A DNA stretch of 64,000 nt from Halobacteriovoraceae bacterium (lineage in GTDB: Bacteria; Bdellovibrionota; Bacteriovoracia; Bacteriovoracales; Bacteriovoracaceae): contig PAVS01000013.1 in NCBI GenBank assembly GCA_002713145.1, forward strand, positions 1 to 64,000, written 5' to 3'. Under the pieces are notes generated by a model, which worked only from the letters and a program-made list of their open reading frames with translations, was not told the DNA's origin and made no database searches. Each line of letters begins with the position of its first letter. Position 1 is the stretch's first letter. Shown here piece by piece: positions 1 to 7,837 of the stretch. The position numbers were made by a program, and so were the translations under genes.

Positions 1-224
1 TGAACTTCAATATCTGAAAATCCATAAGCTCTTTGAAACTCCAAAAATCTCTCATTACTGATCTTTCCTCTTCCGTTTTCTAGCTTCTCAATTAATCCGT
101 AAGAGAAGTCAAATAAAAGCGCCGCCTGTTGGCGATTTAATCGCTTAAGTAATCTCATTTTTTTAATTAAGACAGCAGCTTCTGGTAATACTTTGATTTG
201 AATTTCTTGGTTCTCGGCTTCCAT
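1..224 (-). CDS. XRE-family helix-turn-helix regulator, partial (C-terminus beyond left edge)
   Basis: About 74 N-terminal residues are visible, starting at the ATG at 224-222. An AAGGAG ribosome binding site lies 8 bases upstream. The protein begins MEAENQEIQIKVLPEAA. It then shows a helix-turn-helix of the Cro/CI type: a helix with KKMRLLKRLNRQQAALLF, a turn, then a recognition-helix-like FSYGLIEKLENGRG followed by ISNERFLEFQ. The order 'R-x-x-x-x-R-Q-Q-A-A ... S-Y-G-x-I-E-K-L-E-N-G-R' is the usual XRE pattern. It probably binds DNA as a transcription regulator; the effector or oligomerisation part, if any, lies off the window. Two inverted repeats just upstream (273-288 and 315-342) would suit operators for autoregulation, which is inference. 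Confidence 0.75.
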   Translation of the reverse strand, partial: MEAENQEIQIKVLPEAAVLIKKMRLLKRLNRQQAALLFDFSYGLIEKLENGRGKISNERFLEFQRAYGFSDIEV

Positions 225-272
225 AAGGGTTTCTCCTTGGTAAAAATTAATTGTAGTGGGGTAGTACAAATC

Positions 273-288
273 GCAAGGTGTGCCTTGC
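273..288. repeat. Small perfect inverted repeat upstream of the XRE gene
   Basis: GCAAGG-TGTG-CCTTGC is a 6-bp stem with a 4-base loop, about 50 bases upstream of the regulator start. Neither strand has a T-run after it, so it does not look like a terminator. The half-site GCAAGGTG recurs at 339-346. It may be an operator or a leader hairpin of the XRE gene. Confidence 0.45.
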
Positions 289-314
289 TGAAAAAGTTTA
301 AGTAAATCAATTGT

Positions 315-342
315 TTGCAGAAATTAGTGCACTAATCTGCAA
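315..342. promoter_or_regulatory. Long imperfect palindrome, candidate operator
   Basis: TTGCAG at 315-320 pairs with CTGCAA at 337-342, and ATTAGT at 323-328 with ACTAAT at 331-336 around a central GC. An AA bulge sits on the left arm. This gives 12 paired bases on each side. It lies in the otherwise empty stretch 225-517 between the XRE regulator and tRNA-Gly. Dyads of this size next to an XRE gene are often its own operator; that role is inferred. I see nothing else in 225-517. Confidence 0.5.
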
Positions 343-517
343 GGTGGGGCTTGACCGTGCTACGATTTAAAAATCTTTGGTAAGCATTTGGTAAGCACTT
401 TTTGAAAGATGGTGAAATAAACAGAAATAAGCGAAAAAAGCTCTAAATAGGCCCTAGTAATAGTAAGTAGTTAGAAAAACAATGAAAGCTCTATAGTTAA
501 TTTTTGGGAAGAATATT

Positions 518-593
518 TGGAGCGGCTGATCGGATTTGAACCGACGACCTTCTGCATGGCAAGCAGACGCACTACCAACTGTGCTACAGCCGC
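518..593 (-). tRNA. tRNA-Gly (anticodon GCC)
   Basis: Read on the minus strand, the acceptor stem GCGGCTG (593-587) pairs with CAGCCGC (528-522), followed by discriminator T at 521 and an encoded CCA at 520-518. The D-arm contains AGTTGGTAG. The anticodon stem TCTGC/GCAGA encloses the loop TTGCCAT, giving anticodon GCC. The T-arm carries the GGTTCAAATCC sequence. All stems are intact. It is a stand-alone gene downstream of the 655-1368 coding region. Confidence 0.95.
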
Positions 594-654
594 TTAGGAT
601 TGAGATAAGATATTATTTTTGATGCTAATAACTGTCAAGGGTTTAAATCTAATA

Positions 655-1368
655 TTACCAGCTTAGGATAAAATGATCCTCATGCCAGCATACGGTTCCT
701 TGGATTGTGATTCGTAAATATTTATCATTTGTGTCATTTCTGTTCATAATATTATGGGGCATTCTCTGACTGTGTAGGTGGAGGTGACCTTGTTGGTAGG
801 TAAATATCCGAGAAAGTGCCAGTTTTTTCTTGTGAGAGAGATATTTCAGTTGTTCATTAGATTGTAGCTTGGTGTTAAGAATATAGTATATACCTGAGGA
901 TACATTCGGATGACTGGTAAGCATGATTGTGAAGGGATAGTACTTTGTAATTGGTTGATCAAATTTTATATCTAGAAGCGTTTCTATGAGTGGAGAGTCG
1001 TCATCAATATGAAAATTCTCGACATTCGTTATACCTGGTGGACAAGGTATGGCATAAAAGCCCGGACTGGGAAGTTGATCATACAGTTTGACGGGATGAG
1101 AGAGTGTGTGTTCAAGAGCTTTTTTTAAATGATTAATTTCTGAAGAAAAGTGTTCTGTCATAAATTGATTATGGTTCTTTATTTTGGTCAAGCTTGGATC
1201 TTCAGACCTTAAGGTATTTTTAAAAAGTGGGGCTCCTATGGTGACAAGCTCGTTTATACTGTCTAGAGGGCGTAGTTTTTTTATTTTTGTAACTAATTGA
1301 GCGCAGTGACGAGGAGAAAAAAGAGGCTTGGTGAGAAAAGGTGAAGGGCTACTCAATTTTCTGCTCAA
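655..1368 (-). CDS. Possible 2OG-Fe(II)-oxygenase-like protein
   Basis: A 237-residue protein I do not recognise by name. The C-terminal half has a pattern that fits a double-stranded beta-helix oxygenase: an H-I-D triad at H120/D122 (NFHIDDD), a later histidine-rich strand (GHLHLHSQRMPH, H197-H205) and an arginine at R219 in YLRITIQG. These could be the HxD...H iron ligands and the 2-oxoglutarate-binding Arg. The start is uncertain: no ATG occurs before residue 70. A TTG at 1368 or one at 1356 (GAG 7 bases upstream) is likely, overlapping the upstream gene by 8-20 bases. It is the last gene of a unit with the HD-GYP-like and EpmB-like genes, so it could modify a protein or small molecule. 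The function is inference from motif spacing alone. Confidence 0.55.
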   Translation of the reverse strand: MSRKLSSPSPFLTKPLFSPRHCAQLVTKIKKLRPLDSINELVTIGAPLFKNTLRSEDPSLTKIKNHNQFMTEHFSSEINHLKKALEHTLSHPVKLYDQLPSPGFYAIPCPPGITNVENFHIDDDSPLIETLLDIKFDQPITKYYPFTIMLTSHPNVSSGIYYILNTKLQSNEQLKYLSHKKKLALSRIFTYQQGHLHLHSQRMPHNIMNRNDTNDKYLRITIQGTVCWHEDHFILSW

Positions 1369-2677
1369 GAACTTTAATGATTTTTTGGTAACTATTAGGC
1401 GTGAATTTCATATACATAATAGTTAAAATATCTTTTTTATTACGAGGACCTTCAGAGTCGAGCATTGTTTTGACGAAAAAGTCTGCAACGATAAACACCC
1501 TGGCGATGGGGTGGATCTCTTCATTGGGCTCCTCCGCAAAGCCTATACCGTTGACCATACCTTGATGCTGCGTAATAATTAACTCTAAGTATTCACTGGT
1601 GTTGGGATAGTCTTTAAGAAGCTCAGCTGCGTCTTTGGCATGATTGAGAACGGCCATGTATTCGTCTTTGGTTAACTTGGCATTATCAAGTTCTTCCATA
1701 GAATTAATTTTCATCTGAGTGGTGGATTTTAAAGTGATATCAGAAAAAAAACTGAGATAGGTAAAAATGCTGAGATGTCTGGTTTCATACCAACTTTGCT
1801 TGGAGAGAATAAAATTTCCAATCACACAAGCCAGGTGAGCCTTTTGATAAGCATAACTAATCTTGCTTGAGAATAAAAACTTCAAAAGGTTTGCTAGCTT
1901 GGGCGCCTCTTGAATTGATTTGATCATGGATTGGATATTACTTTCCGCTAGGTCTGTTATCTCAGGTGAGAATCCAACTTTTTGAATATGTTCTTTGACG
2001 ATTTCATAGGCATGAGAATTAGTATTGATACGATCGATGATCGACATCTCATTTTCAAGTTTTGAGATAAGAGAGTTTGTCACAAAGGTAACGAAGTATT
2101 GTTGGTAATCCCGTGGGATGTAGAAGTCTTTGAGACCTTGGGAGATATACTTTTGGATATCTTCTTGGGTAAAGCTATCTTGTTCGTGCAAACGTTTTAC
2201 ATACTGATACTCTTGATTCGATTTTTTGATCCGAATATAGACATCACAAGGTGTGTGATCGATATCAAAAAAATAGTTAATGCTTATCGGTATATAATTT
2301 GGCTTAACTTTTATTTTTTCTTCTAATTCGCTTACGCCCAAAAGTTTTCCTGCATGTTTAACCAAAATCTCCCAGGAAACGGGCTCTTTTAAAGCAAGTA
2401 CTTCTCCGCTCAACTCAGGAGGACAATCGCCGAGTACAATAAGAGGAATATCTAAGTCTCGATCTTTGAGGTATTGAAAAAGATTAACCGCGGTTCGATC
2501 ATCTTCCACTTTTGATTTAGTGATAATGAGACTAATGGTGGGAAGAATATTGAGCAATTCAATCGCTTCCGCTGAATTTCCTCGCTCCACCACATCGGTA
2601 CCCGTATAAGTATTGAGATTTAACTTATAGATACGCTTTATTTCTTCCTGTGGCTCGATGAGAATGGTTTGGCTCAT
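1349..2677 (-). CDS. Receiver-like / degenerate HD-GYP-domain protein
   Basis: About 442 residues from the ATG at 2677, which lies 4 bases after the stop of the EpmB-like gene. In-frame TTG (2713) and ATG (2704) codons further upstream are alternatives. Residues 1-110 resemble a CheY-like receiver (ILIEP at the N-terminus, LIITKS where the phospho-acceptor strand should be, PLIVLG). The usual aspartate pocket seems absent. The C-terminal part looks like an HD-GYP domain: helices with NHAKDAAELL, then ITQHQGMVNGIGF in place of the HHE...GxGYP block. The HD metal pair is not evident (SFFSD at the expected place). Such degenerate domains usually act in binding or signalling rather than as cyclic-di-GMP phosphodiesterases. 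The cellular role is unknown. Confidence 0.6.
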   Translation of the reverse strand: MSQTILIEPQEEIKRIYKLNLNTYTGTDVVERGNSAEAIELLNILPTISLIITKSKVEDDRTAVNLFQYLKDRDLDIPLIVLGDCPPELSGEVLALKEPVSWEILVKHAGKLLGVSELEEKIKVKPNYIPISINYFFDIDHTPCDVYIRIKKSNQEYQYVKRLHEQDSFTQEDIQKYISQGLKDFYIPRDYQQYFVTFVTNSLISKLENEMSIIDRINTNSHAYEIVKEHIQKVGFSPEITDLAESNIQSMIKSIQEAPKLANLLKFLFSSKISYAYQKAHLACVIGNFILSKQSWYETRHLSIFTYLSFFSDITLKSTTQMKINSMEELDNAKLTKDEYMAVLNHAKDAAELLKDYPNTSEYLELIITQHQGMVNGIGFAEEPNEEIHPIARVFIVADFFVKTMLDSEGPRNKKDILTIMYMKFTPNSYQKIIKVLEQKIE

Positions 2678-2681
2678 ATTG

Positions 2682-3725
2682 TTAATAATCTCTAAGATGG
2701 CCATCCTTGTCAATTAACTGGCCTTGGAAGTCAAAACTTTCAGGGTTAAAAGCTAGGGATTTTCCATGAGGGCCATCAATGACGTAGTGGGGAAGTGCCC
2801 AACCAGGTAGGATGTCTCGAAGTTGAGCGTAAACTCTACGCCCTTCTTCCAGTTCGAGATAGAAATGCATAGCTCCCTTCACTTTATCCGGATGATGCAA
2901 ATAATAAGGGGAAAAACCACACTGAATCACTTTATCAAAAAGCTCTTTGAGTTGATCAGCTGAGTCGTTCACTTCTTTGAGCAGAACTGTTTGAGTGCGA
3001 GTATCAATATTGAGACGACTCAATTTTTGAAGGCTTTTTTGAACCTCATCATCAATTTCATCTCGGTGATTGGTATGCAAAAAGAAAAGAATCCGTGTCA
3101 ATGAGCGTGAGGCTTTTTCTAAAACCTCCATCAGCCCTTCATCAATTCGAGAGGGGAGAATAATGGGAGTTCTGGTATGAATTCTGACATAACTTATATG
3201 AGTTTGTGTGAGAGCATTAAATAACTCAGCAAGTTTTTTATTGCTCAAGATAAGTGGGTCACCACCGGTGAGAATAACTTCTTCTACTTCTTGGTGTTTT
3301 TTTAGATAATGAATAAGCTTATCTATGGATTGTTTGTAGATGGAGTGATTTTGAGACAATTCATTTTTTCGAAAACAATACCGACAATGCACAGGGCAGA
3401 CTGTTGTGGGGGTAAAGAGAATCCTATTTTTATAGCGGTGTATGATTCCATTTTGCTGTGAATGTTCGATGTCACCGATTGGGTCAAGCTTTCCAAGCTT
3501 GAGATCATCTTCAAGAGCTTGTGGAATGAATTGTTTGGCCAGTGGACTGTTGGGCCCAGAGTCTTTTATTTTTTCAGCAAATTTTTTTGGAATAAAACCG
3601 CTGTAGTGTGTGGATACTTGTTCGAGATTAAAATATGCCTTTATTTCTTCACTTGATTTGAGGGCGTCACGAAATTCCTGTTGCCAAGAAATGTGCTCAA
3701 TAGTTGGTGCGAGAGATGGTTGCAT
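2682..3725 (-). CDS. epmB: KamA-family radical SAM aminomutase, EpmB-like (EF-P beta-lysylation)
   Basis: A 347-residue protein with the radical SAM cluster motif C110-x3-C114-x2-C117 (VCPVHCRYCFRKNE). The same region has GGDPL, RIHTRTP and the FLHTNHRDEI segment typical of the lysine 2,3-aminomutase family. Length and the N-terminal SWQQEFRDAL match EpmB (about 340 residues), which converts (S)-alpha-lysine to (R)-beta-lysine for elongation factor P. True catabolic KamA proteins are longer, with a C-terminal extension. No epmA or efp lies in the window to confirm the role. It overlaps the upstream small membrane protein gene by 29 bases, so the two are translated from one message. Confidence 0.8.
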   Translation of the reverse strand: MQPSLAPTIEHISWQQEFRDALKSSEEIKAYFNLEQVSTHYSGFIPKKFAEKIKDSGPNSPLAKQFIPQALEDDLKLGKLDPIGDIEHSQQNGIIHRYKNRILFTPTTVCPVHCRYCFRKNELSQNHSIYKQSIDKLIHYLKKHQEVEEVILTGGDPLILSNKKLAELFNALTQTHISYVRIHTRTPIILPSRIDEGLMEVLEKASRSLTRILFFLHTNHRDEIDDEVQKSLQKLSRLNIDTRTQTVLLKEVNDSADQLKELFDKVIQCGFSPYYLHHPDKVKGAMHFYLELEEGRRVYAQLRDILPGWALPHYVIDGPHGKSLAFNPESFDFQGQLIDKDGHLRDY

Positions 3726-3912
3726 GGTTGAGTTTTAGCAAAACTGCGACTATAAGTCCCATGATAAGATAATGAATAATATTGGTTTTAAGAGAAAGTT
3801 CAGCTGCATGGTTCATAACAAATATGATGAATCCTACCGTCAGGATATTTCCCAGCAATAGACTGTATTGAGAATAAAGTGACCAGTTGAGTCCTTTTAT
3901 TTTTGCTACCAT
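3697..3912 (-). CDS. Small two-helix membrane protein
   Basis: 71 residues with a good AAGGAG site 5 bases before the ATG at 3912. Two hydrophobic segments are visible: residues 15-33 (YSQYSLLLGNILTVGFIIFV) and about 45-60 (YLIMGLIVAVLLKL). They are joined by a short polar loop, with charged ends. The last 29 bases overlap the start of the EpmB-like gene. I do not recognise the family. It is probably an inner membrane protein; the function is unknown. Confidence 0.65.
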   Translation of the reverse strand: MVAKIKGLNWSLYSQYSLLLGNILTVGFIIFVMNHAAELSLKTNIIHYLIMGLIVAVLLKLNHATISRTNY

Positions 3913-3966
3913 TGTTTCTCCTTAGTATTACTAATAGCAGCAATAACACAGTAAGTAAAATTCTTG

Positions 3967-4857
3967 TTAATTTTTCTTAAGCTCACGAATCTGTTGAATT
4001 TTTTTTAATTTGAAATATTTATTTTGATTGGTTTTTTGGCAAAGTGCATAAAGCACTAATCCATGAGGGAGGGTGAGTAGAGAAATGGGTTTCACTGGTC
4101 TAAATTCTCCCTTAAAACTTCCCCCTTTATATTTGAGTTCAAACTCTTCACGGGTGGCGATCCAATTTTTCATTTCACTAAATTTTTGGGGAACGATGTA
4201 AGAGTTTATATCTTTATAGCTATTGAGTTTATTTGAAAAACAAATGGATTTTAAATTGGCTTCATCATCATTTTTGGCCATCTCTAGTAAGCATTGAGCG
4301 GTTATCTTTAACGCCAAAAAAGCATCTTCCATGGCCTGATGATGTTCAAAACTGTATTGAAAAAACTCTGCAAGATCATTGAGTTTAAAGCTCTCGGGTC
4401 TGGTCTTCTTGGCCTTATAGACATAGCGGGCTAACTTGCATGAATCATATACATCACTCAAGCTTGGGCTCATATTAAATTGATTCATTCCTATAATAAT
4501 AAAGCTGGTATCAAAGATAGCGTTGTGGGCAATGAGAGGAGTGTTGCCAAAAAAATCTAAAAAATCTCGTAGTGGTTTTTTAAGAGTTGCAGCATCACGA
4601 AGGTCGTCGTTTTCCAGCCCATGATATTTTTTAGTGTTCTCAGGGATAGGGATGAGCGGGTTAATCAGAGAGTGAAAAGTCTCAAGCTCTCCTTGGGCAG
4701 TGAGTTTAACCGCAGCAATCTCGATGATCTTATCAAATACAGCAGAGAGCCCCGTCATCTCTAAGTCGAATGCGCAAAGTCCTTTTGGAAAGTATTTTAG
4801 AAGTATTGCTTGCTCATCTTGATCTAATGAGTGACTTAGTTTGGCCCGGTCTGACAT
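3967..4857 (-). CDS. DnaQ-like DEDDh 3'-5' exonuclease
   Basis: 296 residues with all five catalytic residues of the DEDDh exonuclease fold: D31 and E33 (CAFDLEMTG), D116 (AHNAIFDTSF), H173 and D178 (HHQAMED). The exonuclease domain spans about residues 25-190. A C-terminal part of about 100 residues is not recognised. Proteins of this kind act as a polymerase proofreading subunit or as a stand-alone exonuclease on DNA or RNA. The presence of a private C-terminal domain and no polymerase nearby favours the latter. There is no ribosome binding site. A strong promoter ends 6 bases before the ATG, so the message is probably leaderless. Confidence 0.85.
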   Translation of the reverse strand: MSDRAKLSHSLDQDEQAILLKYFPKGLCAFDLEMTGLSAVFDKIIEIAAVKLTAQGELETFHSLINPLIPIPENTKKYHGLENDDLRDAATLKKPLRDFLDFFGNTPLIAHNAIFDTSFIIIGMNQFNMSPSLSDVYDSCKLARYVYKAKKTRPESFKLNDLAEFFQYSFEHHQAMEDAFLALKITAQCLLEMAKNDDEANLKSICFSNKLNSYKDINSYIVPQKFSEMKNWIATREEFELKYKGGSFKGEFRPVKPISLLTLPHGLVLYALCQKTNQNKYFKLKKIQQIRELKKN

Positions 4858-4863
4858 GCTTGG

Positions 4864-4892
4864 TTTATAGGTATTATGGTGGCATAAGTCAA
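4864..4892 (-). promoter_or_regulatory. Sigma-70-type promoter for a predicted leaderless mRNA
   Basis: On the minus strand, TTGACT (4892-4887) is followed by a 17-base spacer and TATAAA (4869-4864). Six bases (CCAAGC) then separate it from the ATG at 4857. Transcription would start at or next to the A of the ATG. Both hexamers match the consensus at 5 of 6 positions. Confidence 0.7.
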
Positions 4893-4984
4893 AGTAATTC
4901 TTCGATAATACTCTGTGTTATGGTGGACAAGTTCTCGCAAAAATTGTACATTCGGCATCACTTAATTTTAAAAGAGGAAGAGCT

Positions 4985-6361
4985 ATGAGCAAGAAATTTG
5001 ATGTTGTCGTATTAGGTGCTGGACCGGGTGGTTATGTGGCCGCCATTAGGGCCAGTCAGTTGGGTAAAAAAGTAGCGATTGTTGAAAAGGAACATATGGG
5101 GGGAGTTTGTCTGAACAAAGGCTGTATTCCAACCAAAGCGGTTTTAAAATCTGCTCATAGTGCCCACGAAGTCGCTGACCTCAAAGAGCTTGGTATTAAT
5201 GTAGAGCTCAAAGGACTTGATGGAACCCAGGCGGTGAAAAGAGCGAATAAAATCTCAAGTAAGATTTCAAAAGGTGTAGAGTACCTGATGAAAAAAAATA
5301 AGATTGAAACCTTTATGGGTCATGGTGAGTTTGCTTCTAAGACTTCCATCAAAGTGGGGAAAGAAACCCTTGAGTTCAAACAATGTATTATCGCTACAGG
5401 TGCAAAATACAGAACTTTCCCAGGGCTTGAGCACGATGGAAAAAGACTTATCGGTGCTTGGGAAGCGATCAAGATGGAAAAGCTACCTAAGAGCATCGGA
5501 ATTATCGGAGCAGGTGCTATTGGAATGGAGTTCGCTTATTTTTGGAACGCTTTTGGAGTTGATGTGCATATCTTTGAATTACAAAAGCACCTTCTTCCTA
5601 TCGAAGATGAAGATTCAAGTAAAGAAGTTGAGAAAGCCTATAAAAAATATGGTGTGAAGTTTAACACCAGTGTTGAAAAGGTAAGTGCAAAAAATAATGG
5701 TAAAGATGTCACTATTACGGCCACGATCAAGGGCAAAGAAGAGAAATTTAAATTTGAAATGGGTCTTATTGCAGTTGGGATGACGGGGATTGTAGATGGC
5801 TATGGTCTCGATAAGGTTGGTGTCAAAACTGAAAAAGGATTCATCAAAGTCAATGAGATGTACCAAACGAATGTAGAGAATATCTATGCCATTGGCGATG
5901 TTGCTGGTCCACCACTTCTTGCTCACGCAGCTTCTCATGAAGGTGTGGTGGCAGCTGAACACCTTGCCGGTCAAAAGCCCCATAAAATCGATAAAATGAA
6001 TATTCCTGGTTGTACTTATTGCCAGCCTCAGGTTGCAAGTGTGGGTTACACAGAAAGAGCACTTAAGGAAAAAGGGATTAAGTACTCTGTTGGTAAGCTT
6101 CCTTTTATGGCCAATGGAAAAGCAGTGGCCAGTAATGAAACAGTGGGGTTTGTTAAAACTCTTCTTGGAGAACATGGTGAATTGCTGGGGGCCCATATTG
6201 TTGGAACTCAAGCCACAGAGATGATCCATGAATACACACTGTTCAGACAAATGGAAGGAATTGATGAGGAAATATTTGCCACAGTTCATCCTCATCCGAC
6301 TTTAGGTGAGTGGTTAGCTGAATCAGTGATGGCGGCAAAAAATAGAGCACTTAATTTTTAA
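4985..6361 (+). CDS. lpdA: Dihydrolipoyl dehydrogenase (E3)
   Basis: 458 residues, the usual length. The FAD-binding GAGPGGYVAA is at residues 11-20. The redox-active disulfide C42/C47 is in GGVCLNKGCIPTK. The NAD-binding IGAGAIGMEF is near residue 175. ATGDV-type IYAIGDVAGPPLLAHAA is present, and the catalytic HPHPTLGE closes the protein. It reoxidises dihydrolipoamide on 2-oxoacid dehydrogenase complexes, passing electrons to NAD+. A GAGGAAG ribosome site precedes the ATG. The E2 gene follows after 53 bases, so they form one unit; no E1 gene is in the window. Confidence 0.96.
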   Translation: MSKKFDVVVLGAGPGGYVAAIRASQLGKKVAIVEKEHMGGVCLNKGCIPTKAVLKSAHSAHEVADLKELGINVELKGLDGTQAVKRANKISSKISKGVEYLMKKNKIETFMGHGEFASKTSIKVGKETLEFKQCIIATGAKYRTFPGLEHDGKRLIGAWEAIKMEKLPKSIGIIGAGAIGMEFAYFWNAFGVDVHIFELQKHLLPIEDEDSSKEVEKAYKKYGVKFNTSVEKVSAKNNGKDVTITATIKGKEEKFKFEMGLIAVGMTGIVDGYGLDKVGVKTEKGFIKVNEMYQTNVENIYAIGDVAGPPLLAHAASHEGVVAAEHLAGQKPHKIDKMNIPGCTYCQPQVASVGYTERALKEKGIKYSVGKLPFMANGKAVASNETVGFVKTLLGEHGELLGAHIVGTQATEMIHEYTLFRQMEGIDEEIFATVHPHPTLGEWLAESVMAAKNRALNF

Positions 6362-6414
6362 TAAAGAGTTTTGCTACAATATAAAACATAACGAATTGAA
6401 AAAAGGTAAATACT

Positions 6415-7734
6415 ATGGCGAGAATTGATGTTGTAATGCCTCAGATGGGGGAGTCGATTACTACGGGAACAATTACAAAGTGGAATAAACAAGTAGGTGA
6501 CACCATTGAGATTGATGAGATCTTACTTGAGATTAGTACAGATAAAGTTGAATCTGAAATTCCATCTCCTGTTGAAGGAAAGATTGCTGAGCTACTCTAT
6601 CCAGAGGGTGAGACAATTGATGTAGGTAAAGTTATTGCCGTGATCGAAGATGATATGGATGCTGATATTTCAGGTGGTGGAAGCGATAAAAAAGAAGATA
6701 AGTCAGCAGCCAAAGAAGAAAAAGTCGCAGAAGCTCCTAAAAGCGATGAAAAGGTTGCTGCCAAAGAATCTGGTTCAGATAGTGAACCTAGAGATAAAAG
6801 TGGAAGACGTTTTTACACTCCACTAGTTAAAAAACTAGCGAAAGAAAACAATGTGGATCTTAATGAGCTGGCCAATATCAATGGAAGTGGTGCTGGTGGA
6901 AGAGTTAATAAAGAAGATTTCGAAAATTATTTGAAAAATAGAGGAAGTGGGGGAGCAAGTGCTAGCTCGAGTTCTAGTAGTAGCTCAGGAGCGTCGGTGC
7001 AACTTTCAACAGTGCCTGCATACACCTCTGGTGAGAGAGTTGAAATAGTTCCTATGGATAATATGCGAAAAGCGATTGCCAAAAATATGCAAGCCTCAAA
7101 GCTGACTTCTCCTCACGTCAACTCTATCGATCAAGTAGATATGACAAATCTTGTTCGTTTTAGAGAAAGTTATAAAAATGAGTTCAAAAAACAAGAAGGT
7201 TTCTCCCTGACTTACACCCATTTTATTCTTTATGCTCTTGTTCAAGCGCTTAAAGAATTTCCAATGGTGAACGCAAGTATTGATGGTGATAATATTGTCA
7301 TGAAAAAAGATATCAACCTAGGATGCGCAGTCGCCGTACCAGGCAATGGGCTTTTAGTACCTGTTATCAAAGGGGCTGATAATCTTAATATCACTGGTAT
7401 TGCGAGAGCACTCAATGATCTCGTTCAAAAAGCTCGCAATAAAAAACTTACGATGGATGATTTAAGCGGAGGAACTTATACCTTTACTAATAATGGATCC
7501 TTTGGAGTTATTGCAGCCACTCCAGTTATTCTTCAACCACAAGTAGGGATTTTCTGCGTAGGAACGATTAAAAAGACTCCTGTGGTTACCGATGATCTTG
7601 CTATTGCGATACGAGATATAATGTACTCAACCCATACTTATGATCATAGACTGATCGACGGTGAGCTTGGGTCTAAATTCTTAAAGCATGTGACAAACAC
7701 TCTCGAAAATATGGATGCATCTGCATTATTCTAA
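6415..7734 (+). CDS. Dihydrolipoamide acyltransferase, E2 of a 2-oxoacid dehydrogenase
   Basis: 439 residues with the normal E2 order: one lipoyl domain (1-80, lipoylated K44 in EISTDKVES), an acidic/Ala-rich linker, a peripheral-subunit-binding domain (about 133-174), a serine-rich linker (about 178-195) and the catalytic domain. The active-site motif is YDHRLIDG near residue 413. The enzyme moves an acyl group from lipoamide to CoA. The substrate cannot be fixed from sequence: 2-oxoglutarate (SucB) and branched-chain (BkdB) types are both possible. Start: ATG preceded by AAAAAGG. It is the second gene after lpdA and is followed by a strong terminator. Confidence 0.9.
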   Translation: MARIDVVMPQMGESITTGTITKWNKQVGDTIEIDEILLEISTDKVESEIPSPVEGKIAELLYPEGETIDVGKVIAVIEDDMDADISGGGSDKKEDKSAAKEEKVAEAPKSDEKVAAKESGSDSEPRDKSGRRFYTPLVKKLAKENNVDLNELANINGSGAGGRVNKEDFENYLKNRGSGGASASSSSSSSSGASVQLSTVPAYTSGERVEIVPMDNMRKAIAKNMQASKLTSPHVNSIDQVDMTNLVRFRESYKNEFKKQEGFSLTYTHFILYALVQALKEFPMVNASIDGDNIVMKKDINLGCAVAVPGNGLLVPVIKGADNLNITGIARALNDLVQKARNKKLTMDDLSGGTYTFTNNGSFGVIAATPVILQPQVGIFCVGTIKKTPVVTDDLAIAIRDIMYSTHTYDHRLIDGELGSKFLKHVTNTLENMDASALF

Positions 7735-7742
7735 ATACTTAA

Positions 7743-7774
7743 GCTGGGTGGAATAAACTTCCACCTAGCATTTT
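7743..7774 (+). terminator. Intrinsic terminator of the lpdA-E2 unit
   Basis: GCTGGGTGGAA (7743-7753), loop TAAAC, TTCCACCTAGC (7759-7769): 11 pairs with one G-T. A short T-run follows (ATTTT). Confidence 0.8.
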
Positions 7775-7837
7775 GGTCAATCACTCGGCCATAATATGTC
7801 TAGAGCAGGAAGCTCGCAAAAGTCATGGAGTGATAGC

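Noticed and set aside
5615-6295. Long minus-strand reading frame (226 residues) opposite lpdA
   Set aside because: It is antisense to a well supported gene, has His/Cys/Phe-rich composition typical of shadow frames, and has no ribosome site.
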